Assembly: GCA_001051155.2 (NCBI GenBank)
Contig: JYIP02000006.1
Coordinates: 3,596,001 to 3,660,000, forward strand
Origin: Chrysoporthe austroafricana
Lineage: Eukaryota > Ascomycota > Sordariomycetes > Diaporthales > Cryphonectriaceae
Direction: 5' to 3'
Length of the DNA stretch: 64,000 nt
Shown here: positions 46,007 through 57,898 of the stretch, in pieces
Layout of the letters: each line of letters starts with the position of its first letter
How positions within the stretch are numbered: position 1 is the stretch's first letter
Notes under the pieces: generated by a model
Database searches by the model: none
Seen by the model: only the letters and a program-made list of their open reading frames with translations
What the model was told of the DNA's origin: nothing
Position numbers and translations under genes: made by a program

Positions 46007-47707
46007 TCACTGCTGCCGCGCGGTATACCTCAACCTTGTAACATCGACAGGCTTGGGCACTGAGAACGCCTGTCGATTTACGGGCGGCGGCTCATCCAGC
46101 ACATTCCCCTCGGCGTCGACCAATTCGAAATCGAACAGCGCGAAGAACATAGCGGTGACGATGGCCACCTCCAGCTTCGCGAACCGCATTCCGACGCACG
46201 GGTGCCGCCCTGCGCCCCAGCCAATATACCCGAGCGTGGCCTTTTTGTCTTCGGCGCGCCCGGGTAGGAAGCGGCCCGGGTCGAACCTCGCCGGGTCCGA
46301 GTACACGTCTGGGTTCATGTGGATGTCGTCGACTGCGTAGATGGCAAATGCGCCCCGTGGCACGACCTCGCCCGACTCCTTGTCGATGGGCAGATCGTCC
46401 GCCCCGATGTTGCGCCGGAACATCACGCCCACTGTGATCATGCGGATGCACTCACGGAGCGCGAGCTCGATCGAGGGGAACTCGGCTTCCCAGTCCTCCA
46501 GTTTGAAGGTTGCGAATATCTCCTGGGGTGTCTGAGAGGGAGAAGTCCGGTGCCGTTCTAGCGAGGCGTCGACCTCGGCCTGCACGCGCCGGTACCACTC
46601 GCGGTTGGTCGCGAGGTAGATGATGATCCAGCCGGCGTTGATACCGGTGTTGATTAGCCCTGCAAATAGAGCACCAACGACAAACTGTAGCCGAGTCAAC
46701 AGGAGGGCACCGGGGGACCAGGCGGAAAGACCAAGCAAACACTTACAGTCGTCAGTTTCACCATGGGCGTGTCCGCGTCCAAGAAAAGCTGCACCGTATC
46801 GTTCTCCCTCCTGCCTTCGGCTTTCCTGGCTCTTGCAATGCCGTCAAAGATGGTGTAGAGTCGCGCCCCGGCATACATCTGTCTCAGCCAGCCCAGTGTC
46901 GGGAGCCATGGGAAGATGATGCGCATGGTGCTGGCGTTCCGCTCGACCTCCTCGAAGAGTCCCAGCGTCTTCGCAGAAAGCGCGGGGTCGTTCGCGATCT
47001 CGGTAGCGCCGACCGTCCTCATGGTGAGCTGGTAGACGATGTTGTAATTAACCGCGGCGGGGTCCATGACCCCCGTGTCCTTGTCACCGCCCTGCCGGCG
47101 GAGGCGCTCGAACGTGGATACCGTATCCGAGACGAGGAGCGACAGGCTCCTCAGGAGGGTCTCCCGCGAGAGCACCCTGGCCATGTTCCGTACCATCCAC
47201 GTGCCGTGGCTCTCGGCCACGCCTTGCTGCTCCCTGTAGCCGCCCACGTCGGGGCTCGCGGTGAACAGTGTCGCGTAGCTATCTCGAGCGCGGCCGAGAC
47301 AGTCAGCAATTGGGACATGGATCGGGTGGGACGCGGAAGACGGCCGCTGCGGCTCACCCTTCATTCATGCTCAGGTCCTTGCTTTCGAGGAAGCACTGTC
47401 TGGCCTCAGGCCCCGACAGGCCGACGACCTGGAACTTGCCCATATAGGTGCTAAAATTCCCCGTCGGGGACATACTGGCAGCCCTGTCGAAGAAGGCCTT
47501 CCGCTGCCGATACAGCGCCAGCGCGCCGAGGATAGGCCATTCCCTGACAAGTTTCGGCGCTGTCTTGGGGAAGGCCGGCTGCCATGTGACCTTCAGGAAG
47601 AGTGCGAGCAGCGACAGCAGGATGACCGAGATGCTCGCAGGCCATTTCCCGGATGCGAGGTCCAAGGGCAGCGCTGGGAGGCCTGAGGCGCTCGGTACGT
47701 TCGCCAT
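46007..47707 (-). CDS. Cytochrome P450 monooxygenase, three exons
   Basis: Exons 47707-47358, 47278-46747 and 46684-46007 give 519 residues. Residues 25-42 form the ER membrane anchor. The first junction rebuilds MNEGYATLFTASPDVGGY; the I helix contains LFAGLINTGINAGW, the K-helix ExxR is ECIR (372-375), ARFDPGRFLP follows, and the haem loop is WGAGRHPCVGMRFAKLE with Cys457. The loop has Trp instead of the usual Phe at its first position, which is common in several fungal families. It is unrelated in sequence feel to the P450 at 10951. It would be an ER-bound, reductase-dependent oxygenase of unknown substrate, possibly in secondary metabolism. No partner gene is adjacent. Confidence 0.9.
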
Positions 47708-48564
47708 GTTGGTGAGACGGAGCCAGCAAGCTAGAGATCTTCAAGGCGTATGGACTGAGGCGGCGAACTGAGAGGGACTACACAGAGAGCGCCCTCTACT
47801 ATGTAGGTCATCGAGCCGAGAAGAGACGTCAGGGTCAGTAAATAGTTGGCGGTTGAGTATACCACATACGGAGACCCTGGTCCCGGGACCCATGAATCGA
47901 CTAAATAGTCTGAACAGCTCCCCGGGCCGTGTCTCATCCGAAGCCCCTGGGCCTCAGCTCTGGGGCGATAGTATCTGCAGCGAGGATCCTACGGCCTGGG
48001 CGACCTGATCCAATCATGAAATGCAGGTTACTGAGCACGTCCCCATATGCCCATGGTTCCTCAATCTCGCTCGGTCCTCGCTTGGGTTTGAAAAGGCTGG
48101 ACGTACTGCTACGTCCTACTAATTAGTGCCATAGAAAATGAAGAGTGAGGCCATATCTCGAACGTCTCGACCGTTTGCCGCATATCTGCAGCTTGGAGTC
48201 AGTCGTCGTGACTAGTGCGAGATGCGAGAGCTTGCCAGCACAGGTCTCCTTGGCGAAATCCAAACCTGTGCCTGTTGTGTTACTCCCTGTCTCATAGCGT
48301 GGGTGTTGGTGTGGTTATAAACTTTCTGAAAGGATTCTAGGCGAGTCTAATTCGCGACATGTGATCTGTTGCCGTTGTCGGCTCTAGGGGGTATCAATCG
48401 TGCGGAAAGCCAGTCTGGCACCCAAGTCTCGCGAACGCCGCGCCCTTTTGCCAGCCGTAACGAGAGCACGCAATGCATACAGAAAACCCAATAACGCCAA
48501 AGGATGCCAGCCAAGCCTCCTGGGCAAAGAGGAAGTACAGAATCGTCGCCTCCCCGTTGGCCAT
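47708..48564. other. Intergenic region
   Basis: This contains the promoter of the second P450 and the 3' region of the next minus-strand gene. No gene is supported. Confidence 0.55.
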
Positions 48565-49563
48565 CTATACCGCTTCCCAATCCATGGCATCTGTCATGAA
48601 CTCCCACTCTTCTGTCTGCCCGCCGGCGGGATCTGCACCGCCGTTCACACCACGCCGGACACCCAGCGCCCGTACGTCGCTGACGTACTGGTCCGCGATG
48701 CGAAAGCCATGGTCAAAGCCCGCAAAGACCAGATCCAGGATCGGCCCCAGGTCGTACTCTTTGAGCGGTCGGGTGGCATGGCCGCCACTAGGCAGTCTCG
48801 CGGCCAGCGCGGCATCTGGATCGCCTGCATTCTTCCAGCGGTTCCGCACTGCACATCCGTGTTAGCAACATTCGTATTTCCCAGCGCGTAGAATCTACCC
48901 ACGCTCCTTTGCCCGCGCAAGCGCGGAGCGGACGTCGTCTTTGCCGAGAGCCTTGTGTAGGGGGTTCCTCGGGTCGTCGAGGGCCTCAAGGACATTGGCG
49001 TGGAAGCGATGGTCGCCTTGTTGGTGGCCGTTGTGGTTGTTCCCCGGCCTGGCACCGAAGCCTCCTGTGACCCTGATGCCAAAGACGCCCAGGAGGTGCA
49101 CCAGGGCACGCTCCAGCAGCATGTAGTATTCGAAGAAGTCCAGCTTGAACATCAGCTCTGCTTCTTCCCGTTGCTCGCCGGTGTGCGTCTGATCGGTAGC
49201 AGCATGGTAGCCATGGGCCAGGAAGGGCAGCTTCCACTTCAGGCGCCGCACGATCTTCGCGTAGCGAGCCAATTCAGCCCATGGCGTTGGGATCCTTCTT
49301 AGGGCGGCATCGAGATCGGTATACGGGTGGATATCGTTTGGAGGGGAGGGCGGTTGAGAGATCGACGTCGCTCCATTGGTGGCGGGCGTGGGCGCGTTGG
49401 CCGTCGTCGACAGCGTTGCAGGAGGGGCGGCAAAGGTTTGGGTGTGCGACACCTGGACGGTAGTCGTAGTTGATCTCTTGAAGTAGTACGGCGATCTACC
49501 AGTGTTCAAGGGAGCCCGCGCCCAGATGGAGCTGGCCAGGCCTCTATCCGGTTCGCTAGGCAT
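48565..49563 (-). CDS. Hypothetical fungal protein
   Basis: Two exons, 49563-48903 and 48848-48565, give 314 residues; the intron uses a GTGGGT donor and joins ARAKE to LRNRWKNAGDPDAALAARLP. Residues 20-85 are Thr/Pro/Ala-rich. After that comes a compact helical region (LDAALRRIPTPWAELARYAK, MFKLDFFEYYMLLERALVHL) and an acidic-aromatic C-terminus, EEWEFMTDAMDWEAV. The regular hydrophobic pattern and GC3 bias support a real gene, but I recognise no domain or motif. There is no signal peptide or membrane segment. The weak donor is the least certain part of the model. Confidence 0.65.
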
Positions 49564-51071
49564 CGAGCGCAGTCCGCAGAGCTGGTGCTCCGCAATTGTG
49601 GTGGAGGGGGTACGAAGAATATTGCTGACTGGTGCTCCGCAATAGGACTGTTTAACAGCAAGGAGAGATCATGATTCGGCGAAGGAGAGGCCAAGTCCAC
49701 CACCAAAGCCTGGCAGGTGCGGCAGGTGATCATGGAGGCAACAACAGATTTGTGCCAGTGGGAAAGAATGCTTGAGGCTTCACAATGTCATCTTGAAAGT
49801 GACGTGACCCGAGGCGCAGTCATAAAGGGACCTTGCAGCATATAACCTACTAGCTACTAGGCCTAACCTACGTGCCTACTAGGCCTAACGCTAGATCCCT
49901 GTGTTGCCTAGTAAATAGCTACACGCAGGGATCTCCAGTCTGCCATCCACCCCGAACCAACGACACACCGGCTTCGACTTCCATCTCTATTGCATCTCTC
50001 ACTTAAGGAAATCCTTCACCCACGGGCACTGCGTTCTCTTGATCCTCAAACCGACTAGGATGTCTGCGAAACTAGATCTACCCTTATCCGTCCAGCAGGA
50101 AATGTCGTATGTTGCTTGTCCTCATGGCGAGTGATGGAGACAAAAGAAGCTCTCTGTCCACTGAATCGACTTCGAACAGCGGCTACGTGAAGACCCGAAG
50201 ACATCGAGGAAGTTAGAGGTGCCCCAGCTGGTTCCCCAGGCAGTTCGCACCCGCAATCCCACGCAGGAGCCTATCTGATACAGATGATCGCACCTCTCTC
50301 ATAGTGCGCCATGGCCGGACTCTATAATTATCTCAAGCCAGAAACTGGTAGATAGAATCACTCTGTTGAGACCGGAGAAGCCTGAAACGGATCTCGAAGG
50401 GATGACCTCCCCCCCCGGCCCCAACGGCAGCCTCCCCGTATACACTCGGTGGACTGCTGATGAAGCGACAGAGAATCATCTCGCACGCAGACACGGGAAA
50501 TTGGGCGAGGGACTAACGAATAGGTAGAAATGTGGCATGAGACTCTGAATCCAGTATATCTGCACAAGCAGCCGCTCTCTGTGGGACCAGCGCTGGCTCA
50601 CATCCACCTCGCTGCTCATCTGTGGCCACCGCTCAGCAGACCTCCGGCGCGACTCGCCTTCCTACAACCCCATGCCCTCCTGGTCACGGGACCAGCTCAA
50701 CTGAGTCAACCCGGCCGCCGTCCACATGCCACTCCCGAATTTCCAAATCAAGCCTTAATGATCGATGTACTGATCTACTGGTCATAATTCATGCCTCTCA
50801 AACAATCCAGACGACGGTGTACTGTATAGTATCCATCATCAACAGCCCCTTTTAACTCCAACATGAACAAATGCCACCACGTAATGATACGGCGGCTGGT
50901 GTCGTGTGCAAGACGCGATGCTCGCAATGCGACGTGAGAAGCCAGAACCGGTAATTAGAAAAAGACATGCCTCCCTTGGTATCATCGTCAGCGCCCGTCG
51001 CCTTTGTTTCCCCCTTTGTACATTTCAGCCACACATCTATCCTTTAGACATTTGCAACACTCCTCTGGAAA
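49564..51071. other. Intergenic with a possible small decayed gene near 50060
   Basis: An ATG at 50060 starts MSAKLDLPLSVQQEMS and runs into a possible donor (GTATGT) at 50107. A downstream stretch reads RLREDPKTSRKLEVPQLVPQ near 50180-50240, and another reads TSPPGPNGSLPVYTRWTADE near 50405-50465, but the phases do not join cleanly. It may be a small multi-exon gene I could not solve, or a remnant. The remaining bases show nothing. Confidence 0.35.
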
Positions 51072-54000
51072 TCATGAGTCGCTCTTGGACTTTCTCGTAG
51101 ACTTCGCCGTGCCGATATGTGTGTTATGGACCTGCAAACTGTTAGTCATAGTTCTCGAGCACACAAGGACGGGCGTTCCGAGACAAGACTCACCTTCGTG
51201 GCAAACCTCAGACTCGACAGTGTCTCGTTCAGATGGGCTTCCAGTGGTGACACCATGACAAACATGAGCGTCTTCGAATTGCCTCCCAACGAATTCCTCA
51301 ACAGGTACGTCAGCTTCGAATTGCGGTACGGGATGTGCTTTTGGCCAGTGCCAAGAGCCTCGATCACGTCTCCCAGGGACTTCAAGCTCGTGTTGATATT
51401 CTGTGTCTCCTTCATACGGTCCCCTTCGGCACCTGATGACTTCAGGCGCTCGGAACCGGCAAGGTCGACAAGGTTCAGAGTCCCCTCGCAGCGCTCATGG
51501 GTAGCCGAGTTTTCACCAGACAGCTTGAGTGTGAAGACCGAGTGCGATCGGGAAGAACGCTCGTTGGACTTGGTCGCCGCTACTGACCGGTTCTTCTGCG
51601 CTTCATTTAGCATGATCTCAACGGTGTCCTCGGAGTCGAGCGTGACACTCTTGCAGTTGAGCACGGCCGTAGTCTTGCGGACCTCGTCGTGCCGGATCTC
51701 GAGCTTCTTCTGGTCCTTGTTTGGTGTCAAGAGGTCGTGAAGCTCTTCGTTGTAGACCTCGATAAAGTTGCCCTCCATTGTGTAGGTCCAAGACTTCTCC
51801 CTCAGCTTGTTCACCGTCTCGTAAATCATCTTGGTTGCGCGCGGGATCATGCCATCAGTCGAAGACATTGTGTACGTCTTGCCCGATCCGGTTTGGCCGT
51901 AGCAGAAGATGCACACGTTGTATCCGTCCAATGCACTCTGTACCAGCTGAGAGATCTCTCCAAAGATCTCCTCGTTCTGGATTTGAGGGGTGAAGACACG
52001 GTCAAACTCGAAGGGGAACGTCTTTGTGGTGACCCTGCCAAGACTGCTTTTCTCCTCAGGCCCCTTGACGGCGATCTGGGCCGAAGTCTTCTCATCTGGA
52101 AAGTCGAGATCTGCGGCAGCACCTTCAGAGCTCTCAAGGACGGGCCGGACCCGGCACATAACTCGGATGTTGCCCTTCAACTCCTGGTACTTGTTGAAGA
52201 GCACTCGTCGTTCAGTCTCCTCCTTGATCAACTTTTGCCGCGCCTCCTCCGCAGCCCTCAAGGCCTCCTGCATCCTAGCTTCCATCTCAGCAAACGAGTC
52301 CGATTGCTGCTTGCTGTCTGATTCCAGGAAGTGGACCTGCGCTTGCAGTGTCCGTACGGTGCCCTCGAGCGTCGTGTTGGCGCCTATCAGATCGTCAAGT
52401 TGTCTTTGGAGGTGACCTTTCTGAGTGCGCTCGCGATCCAGATCTGACTGCAAGGCGTCAGTCTCACCGCGCATGTCGGATATTTCGCGGTCCTTGTCCT
52501 TGAGGGCTTGCGCCAGGTCTTGCTGCTCGGATCCCAATTTCAACTTGAGCGCTTCGAGCTCCCTCGAAGTCTGGTGTCTCTCGTCTTCCAGCTCGACCCG
52601 GTAGTGCCTCTTCAGAGCTTCGACCTCTTCTTGATGCTGCCTCCCGAGGCGCTCCATCTCATCACTCAGTGATCTTCGTAGCTCGTCAAGTGCGTTGCGG
52701 TGATCCCGAGCCCGGTCTTGTAGTTTGTACTCGTGGATCCTACGCTCCTGGTCCAAGTCCAAAGTCAACTTCGCCGTCTGCTGTCTCAAGTCGTCAACCT
52801 CAGTCTGCAGGGCCGCGTTCTTCTCGTCCAGTCGGTTTCGATCGCGTTCGAGGTCATTGGCTGTGGGGTGTTAGTCCGCGCCCGGGCAGCGATCTGCTCG
52901 TCATCTGCGTCATGACGGCTCACCTCTCGTCTTCGCCATCTCGATGACTTCCTCCATGGCTTTCTTGTCGCTCAGCGAGACGTTCATGACCTCCTTCATG
53001 GCCTTGAACTGCGCCTCGACTTCGATCAAGCGTTCATCCATATCCCAAGCTGTGAAGGTACGCAGGTTAGAATCCTTAGTTAAGAACGGACGTACTTTGG
53101 AAGGAGACTTCGTGGGAGACTCCGTGTACTTCCGAGTGGAAGCCAGGAGGGACTCCCCGAATTCTTCAAGCATCTGCTGGACAACTTCTGCAGAGTGAGC
53201 GGTCTTGGGCGTCGCAACGTTGCTGGCCCTAGAGTCCTCGTGCCGCGCAGTTGGCTTCACTGTGGCATCCCGCCTGCGCGAATCCCTGAGACTGATGTTG
53301 CCCATCAGGCTGCTTGAAGGACGCAAAGAAATTGGGGCGGGAGAAGGAGGACGGTTCTCTCTGGTTGAAACCACTTGATTTCGCTTGTACGCACGTTCGT
53401 CGTCGAGACTCAGGTTTCCCATCATAGTACTGATCGAGATATCCCTCCTTGGCGCCGGGGCGGCATGCCATCCCATTGATTGTATGGACGCAGCCTTTCT
53501 GAGCTTGGGGTTTTGTAAAGAACCGAAAGACGGGGGCGGCATCATACAGTTCTGCTTTCCTGCTGCTGGGTCATCCTCTACACTGCGACTGTTCAATGAT
53601 GTCTGAGGGCGGGCACGGGTCGTGTTGGCGCGTTTCCGTGAGTTTGGCGACTGGGGCTGGTGGAAGGACATGGACGTCTGAGCCCGCGCAATCGTTGAGC
53701 TAGAACGGGTGAGGCCGGGCCCAACGCTCTGGGTGAAGCTGCCGGGGTTGCGAGAGGCTACGGAGGACATCGAGGCGGAGGAGTGGTGTCGAGAAAGGGA
53801 TATCGTGGTGGAGGGCTGTTTGATCTAGGTAGACGACAGCAGTTAGCAACGTGACGGTTCCTACTTTGGTCCCGCGCGCCTCAGAACTTCAAGCTTGATC
53901 ACCACAGACTTCGCCTCCATATTGCAACTGGATGGAGCCGCTAAATTCGTCCAGGTCACTATCCTCGACAATGGCGAAGCCATCGAGCTCAGCTGCGCCG

Positions 54001-54784
54001 GCGGAAGGGAGCGCAGGAGTCGATGCCGAGCCGGCCGCAAGCACCTGCAGCTCCTCTTCGAGGCCCAAATGGGCCACAAGTCCGGGCTGGCGGCAAAGCT
54101 CACGGAATATCCGAAGACGGTGAAAATCCATGGCGGAGATGTGGGCAGCTCTGCTCAGGTCTCCGGATCGGATGCAGCGGTATCTACTGCTGTTGAACCA
54201 GGCTATCCGAGGCGGGTATGGAGCGCATGGGCTCCCCTCGGTCGGGGCACGAAGCAGCAATGAAAGAAATATGTCCAAAGAGGGCGAGCCTCATGATGCT
54301 CCGTAGGCAGACGACTTACCCCAGACTGCGACGCAAGTGAGACGCCTTTGTTGATGGTCCGGACCGCGGGAGCAGGAGCCGCGGCGTGCTTCTCCGGGTA
54401 CTCGCCTGCCCTCTCCATGAGGGTCTTCCGCTGTTTCGGGTCAGGCTGCGGCGCTGTTTGTATCGAGTCGTCAGCAGGTCTTCCTCTGTAGCTCTGCGCG
54501 CCTGGGCGCCGCGGGCGGGCCGTGTTGACGCACCATGGCCGGACTGGGGCCGCTTAAGCCCCGGCTGTGGGAGCATCGAGGGCTGAGGTCTGGCATTGCT
54601 CTGGGACTCGGTGTACTCCGTCAGAGTGCCGGGCCTCGGGTTGGGAGCGGGCAGCCGACTTCCTGGCGGACGGATCTGGGAAGCGCGGAAGGGCTAGAGG
54701 CGACACAGCAGACGTCAGCGAGGGCGCCGTGGAGGCGATGCGACGCAAGGCCACACATACCGCATTCTCAGAGTGGCTGTCCAT
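51072..54784 (-). CDS. Kinesin-14 (C-terminal motor, KlpA/Kar3-like)
   Basis: Six exons, 54784-54761, 54693-54534, 54453-54320, 53824-52924, 52860-51194 and 51131-51072, give 981 residues. The N-terminal 380 residues are disordered and basic (SRLPAPNPRPGTLTEYTES, KQRKTLMERAGEYPEK), as in kinesin-14 tails that bind microtubules. A coiled coil covers about 407-630. The C-terminal motor has neck KYQELKGNIRV, P-loop GQTGSGKT at 728-735, switch I NERSSRSH, switch II DLAGSE, and SSLRFATK joined to the last exon VHNTHIGTAKSTRKSKSDS. A motor at the C-terminus with this neck is diagnostic of minus-end-directed spindle kinesins. The third intron (54319-53825) is 495 bp, far longer than the others. Confidence 0.93.
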
Positions 54785-56477
54785 TGTATACCGGTAGTTA
54801 ACAATACGCTGATGGGGCAGGACGGTATGGAACAGGAAGAAGGAAGCTAGGAGCGAGGCCCCTGGAAGCGATGCTATGAAGGCAGACAGGATGGATGTGA
54901 AGAAGGTGGGACAGAGCACAGAACAACAGCCTGCGGGTCAAGGTACGGCCAGCATCGAAGTCGACCTGACTGACGACTGACTGGCTGACTGACTGGGAGT
55001 GGGGTCACTGGCCCCCCCCTTCTTGGCTTGCGATTGCAGTCGCAACTGTCGCAGTCGTAGGACGGCGGGTTGCGCATGCGCAGACGGGTGGTGGCTGGTG
55101 CAGATGCAGGTGCAGGGTGTCGGAAGGTTTGGAAATGCGGGCGGCGATCTGCACCACCGTTATTTACTGGGCGTTGCGACGGCAACGAGGAGCGTTGAGG
55201 TGCGCAACGACGAATGACACAGCCTGAGGGCCGCGCTAGGCCGCATCTGTCGCGAATCCTCGGACCTTGCAGCGTGTTCTCCACTCACATCAACCACCCA
55301 CCCTCCCAAACTTATGGTGTCAGCGAACCAGCCTCACAATTCTCTGGACGGTGTCATACCTCAGAGGCGTCGTGAGGGCTGGATGCCATCTGGTTGGGCG
55401 CTGGGATGCGGTCTGCAGTACTTCGAACCGGATGCCGGCAAGACGTCCTATCGCACCCACGCAACGGCCTCGCCATCTCCCCTCTCCCAGGGCGAGGACT
55501 GCAGTGCAATGACAAGGACGACACTCTCAAGCGGGGGGCTGTCTCAAGAGCCCTGATCAATGATCACGCACCAGCTTGCCTGGGTACTCTGCCTCGAGCT
55601 TCTCTTGAGTGTTGTCAGGCGGGACATCTCTGGTTTCGGCTGCCAGGGCGCCTCTTCTGGCATTCGGGCCAAGGTATTGGAGGGAAGACATCAAGGCTCC
55701 GTCCATTTGATACTTCGGATGTCCGGATGGCCAGGACAGACCTCCCGTCCCATCGTCTCTCTACCGCTGGTGGTGAGCGCACGAGACCAATAAGACATCT
55801 TCACGTGCATGTTCCGGTCAACCTATTTCATGTACTCCGTACATGTTGGTGTAAGAGGGTGCGTACGATACCATAGTACGGACGTACAGACCAGGGACTC
55901 GGCAGGTCATTCCTACATCTGTACACCCAGTACCATTGCAGGATCCAGAACCCGCGTTCGATCAAGCCCCATCTACAACTATACTAGGGAGTATAAACTA
56001 CAGTGGTATCACATGTCTACGAGTCCCAGCAGACAGATCGTGCCTCAGGCTGCGATGGCCATTAGACCGTGCAACCTCAGGCTCGCGGTGACGGGATGCA
56101 AATGCTACCCCCTGTACCCCTGCACGCGCCCCCAGTTTTTCACATGCCAGATGGGACCACAGTACATAGTACGCAGTACGGACACGGCAGAGCGTCTGGA
56201 ACCACGGAGAAATTATGATGATGGCATTCAGCAGCTTCAACCCTCAGCTTCCTCCGGGGCCCGCCGACAGCAAAGCAAGCCCGCCTCGCTCCTTGCAGAC
56301 TTCTCTGCACGGCCCATCGCTCCAAGAACGCCACGAGTCCGGCTGTCCCCTCCGCTAGCACCGCGCTGCTATGCGCTCAGCCGTCTTCGGATGATATCGA
56401 CACCCGGTAGCCTGCGCCGCCCAACAATCTGCTAAGAAAGAAGAACAAGAACCGCCCGGCGCGAGAGGTCACCGGCC
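54785..56477. other. Divergent promoter region with short repeats
   Basis: This 1.7-kb region lies between the kinesin (minus) and acyltransferase (plus) genes. No gene is supported. Between about 55830 and 56190 the words GTAC and TACGGAC recur many times, giving many small palindromes. A CGCATGCGCAGA element and tandem CTGACTGACTGG units lie near 54965-55085. Confidence 0.5.
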
Positions 56478-57551
56478 ATGGAGAAGTTCTCCCAGTTTCG
56501 CGACAGAGGCACGCACAGCGCCAGGCCCCGCCCGGCCAGCTAGCACTGCTAACACCCTCTGAAAACCGCAGGCTCGGGCATCTCCCCCTTCATCCCGCAC
56601 GCGCCATCCTCGTCGGCGGCCGCCAAGCTCCTCCACGTCGGCCTCTTCGCCTTCAGGCTCCCGCTGCTCCTCCTCTACACGGCCTTCTACTTTCTCCTCG
56701 CCGCGCACGTCCCCTTCCTGCCCCAGGCCCTGCAGAAGCTCCTCACCTGGGGCTTTCTCGGCATCCCCTGGATCATCTGGGGCGACCTGCAGCTCGACGG
56801 CGTCAAGCGCGGCTCCCTCTCGCAGCAGCCCCCCGAGCGCATGCCCGGCGCCCCGCCCGCCTCCGTCATCGCCGCCAGCCTGACCTCCCCCGTCGACGCC
56901 ATCTACCTCGCCGCCGTATTCGACCCCATCTTCACCATCAGCTACCCGGCCAGCCGCAGCGTCGCCAGGGTCGGCCTGTTCCGCGCCATCTGGCACGCCC
57001 TCAGCCCGGCGCAGCTCCGCACCGCCCCGCCCGCCGGCGCCGCCGGGCTGACCACCCTGGACGAGATCATCGCCGCCAACCCCGGCCGTGTCGTCGCCGT
57101 CTTCCCCGAGTGCGCCACCACCAACGGCCTCGGCATCCTGCCCTTCAGCCCGTCCCTGCTCGCCGTGCCCGGGGACGTCAAGATATTCCCCGTGAGCATC
57201 CGCTACACTTCGCCCGACATCACCACCCCGGTCCCCGGCGCCTGGTGGAGCTTCCTCTGGCGGCTGCTGAGCCGCCCGACGCACGTCATGAGGATCCGCA
57301 TCGCGGATGCGATCTATAATACCGCGGACATGGTCGACGGGCTCGGGGAGGCGAGCGGCCGGGAGACGAGGAGTGCGGCGCGGGCGCGGGCGGGTGCCGC
57401 GGGCGGTGAGGACGGTTCCGCCGTGAGCTTCGAGGAGCAGCGGGTACTGGACCGCGTGGCGGAGAATCTCGCGCGGCTGGGCAGGAATAAGAGGGTCGGC
57501 CTGACGGTGGAGGATAAGGCGAGGTTCGTGGAGGCCTGGAAGAAGAAGTGA
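56478..57551 (+). CDS. Loa1/Vps66-type lysophospholipid acyltransferase-like protein
   Basis: Two exons, 56478-56508 and 56572-57551, give 336 residues. The N-terminus MEKFSQFRDRGSGISPFIP requires an intron starting with GC rather than GT (GC-AG, 63 bp, with a TGCTAAC branch site). A hydrophobic stretch at about 28-53 and another near 70-80 anchor it in the ER membrane. The PlsC-type region contains ASLTSPVDAIYLAAVFDPIF and VAVFPECATTNGLGILPF. The catalytic His expected in the HX4D block is Leu here, while the Asp and the FPE-TNG block remain. Yeast Loa1 acylates lysophosphatidic acid for lipid-droplet triacylglycerol; whether this protein is active is open. Confidence 0.85.
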
Positions 57552-57898
57552 TGCGGTGTTTTAAGGGGGGAGGGGTCGCTGAACGGGATAATCTGCATTG
57601 CTTGGTGTCTGGTGTCTCTACGGTGATGGATCTTCCGATACCTTCTCGTTGATCTGGTTGGGGATGTAGCCTCTGCGGAGTAATCTGGTCCAGGCTTTCG
57701 TTGCAAACATCTGTTAAGTGTCCGCAGGGCAATATTAGGGACATAACTTGCCATAGACACCCATTCAGTTGGGTAACGATTCGAATCACTTTTGAATTAC
57801 GCCGTTCTCTAGCCCAAATGTCACCTGGTATCTATTTACAGACATGTGCGCGCACTACAGACGTCGCCCCCCCCCCCCAGTCCCTCTTGTTCCAGCGT
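57552..57898. other. Convergent intergenic region
   Basis: This 347-bp 3' spacer lies between the acyltransferase and dihydroxy-acid dehydratase genes and contains a C run of about 12 at 57867-57878. Nothing else is seen. Confidence 0.6.

Noticed and set aside
41138..47707. Secondary-metabolite gene cluster (thioesterase, GNAT, P450)
   Set aside because: No backbone synthase, transporter or cluster regulator is present, and an unrelated NTF2-like gene lies between; adjacency is not evidence enough.
56469..57284. 271-codon minus-strand frame
   Set aside because: It is antisense to the acyltransferase exon and is a Gly/Glu/Asp-rich artefact of GC3 bias.
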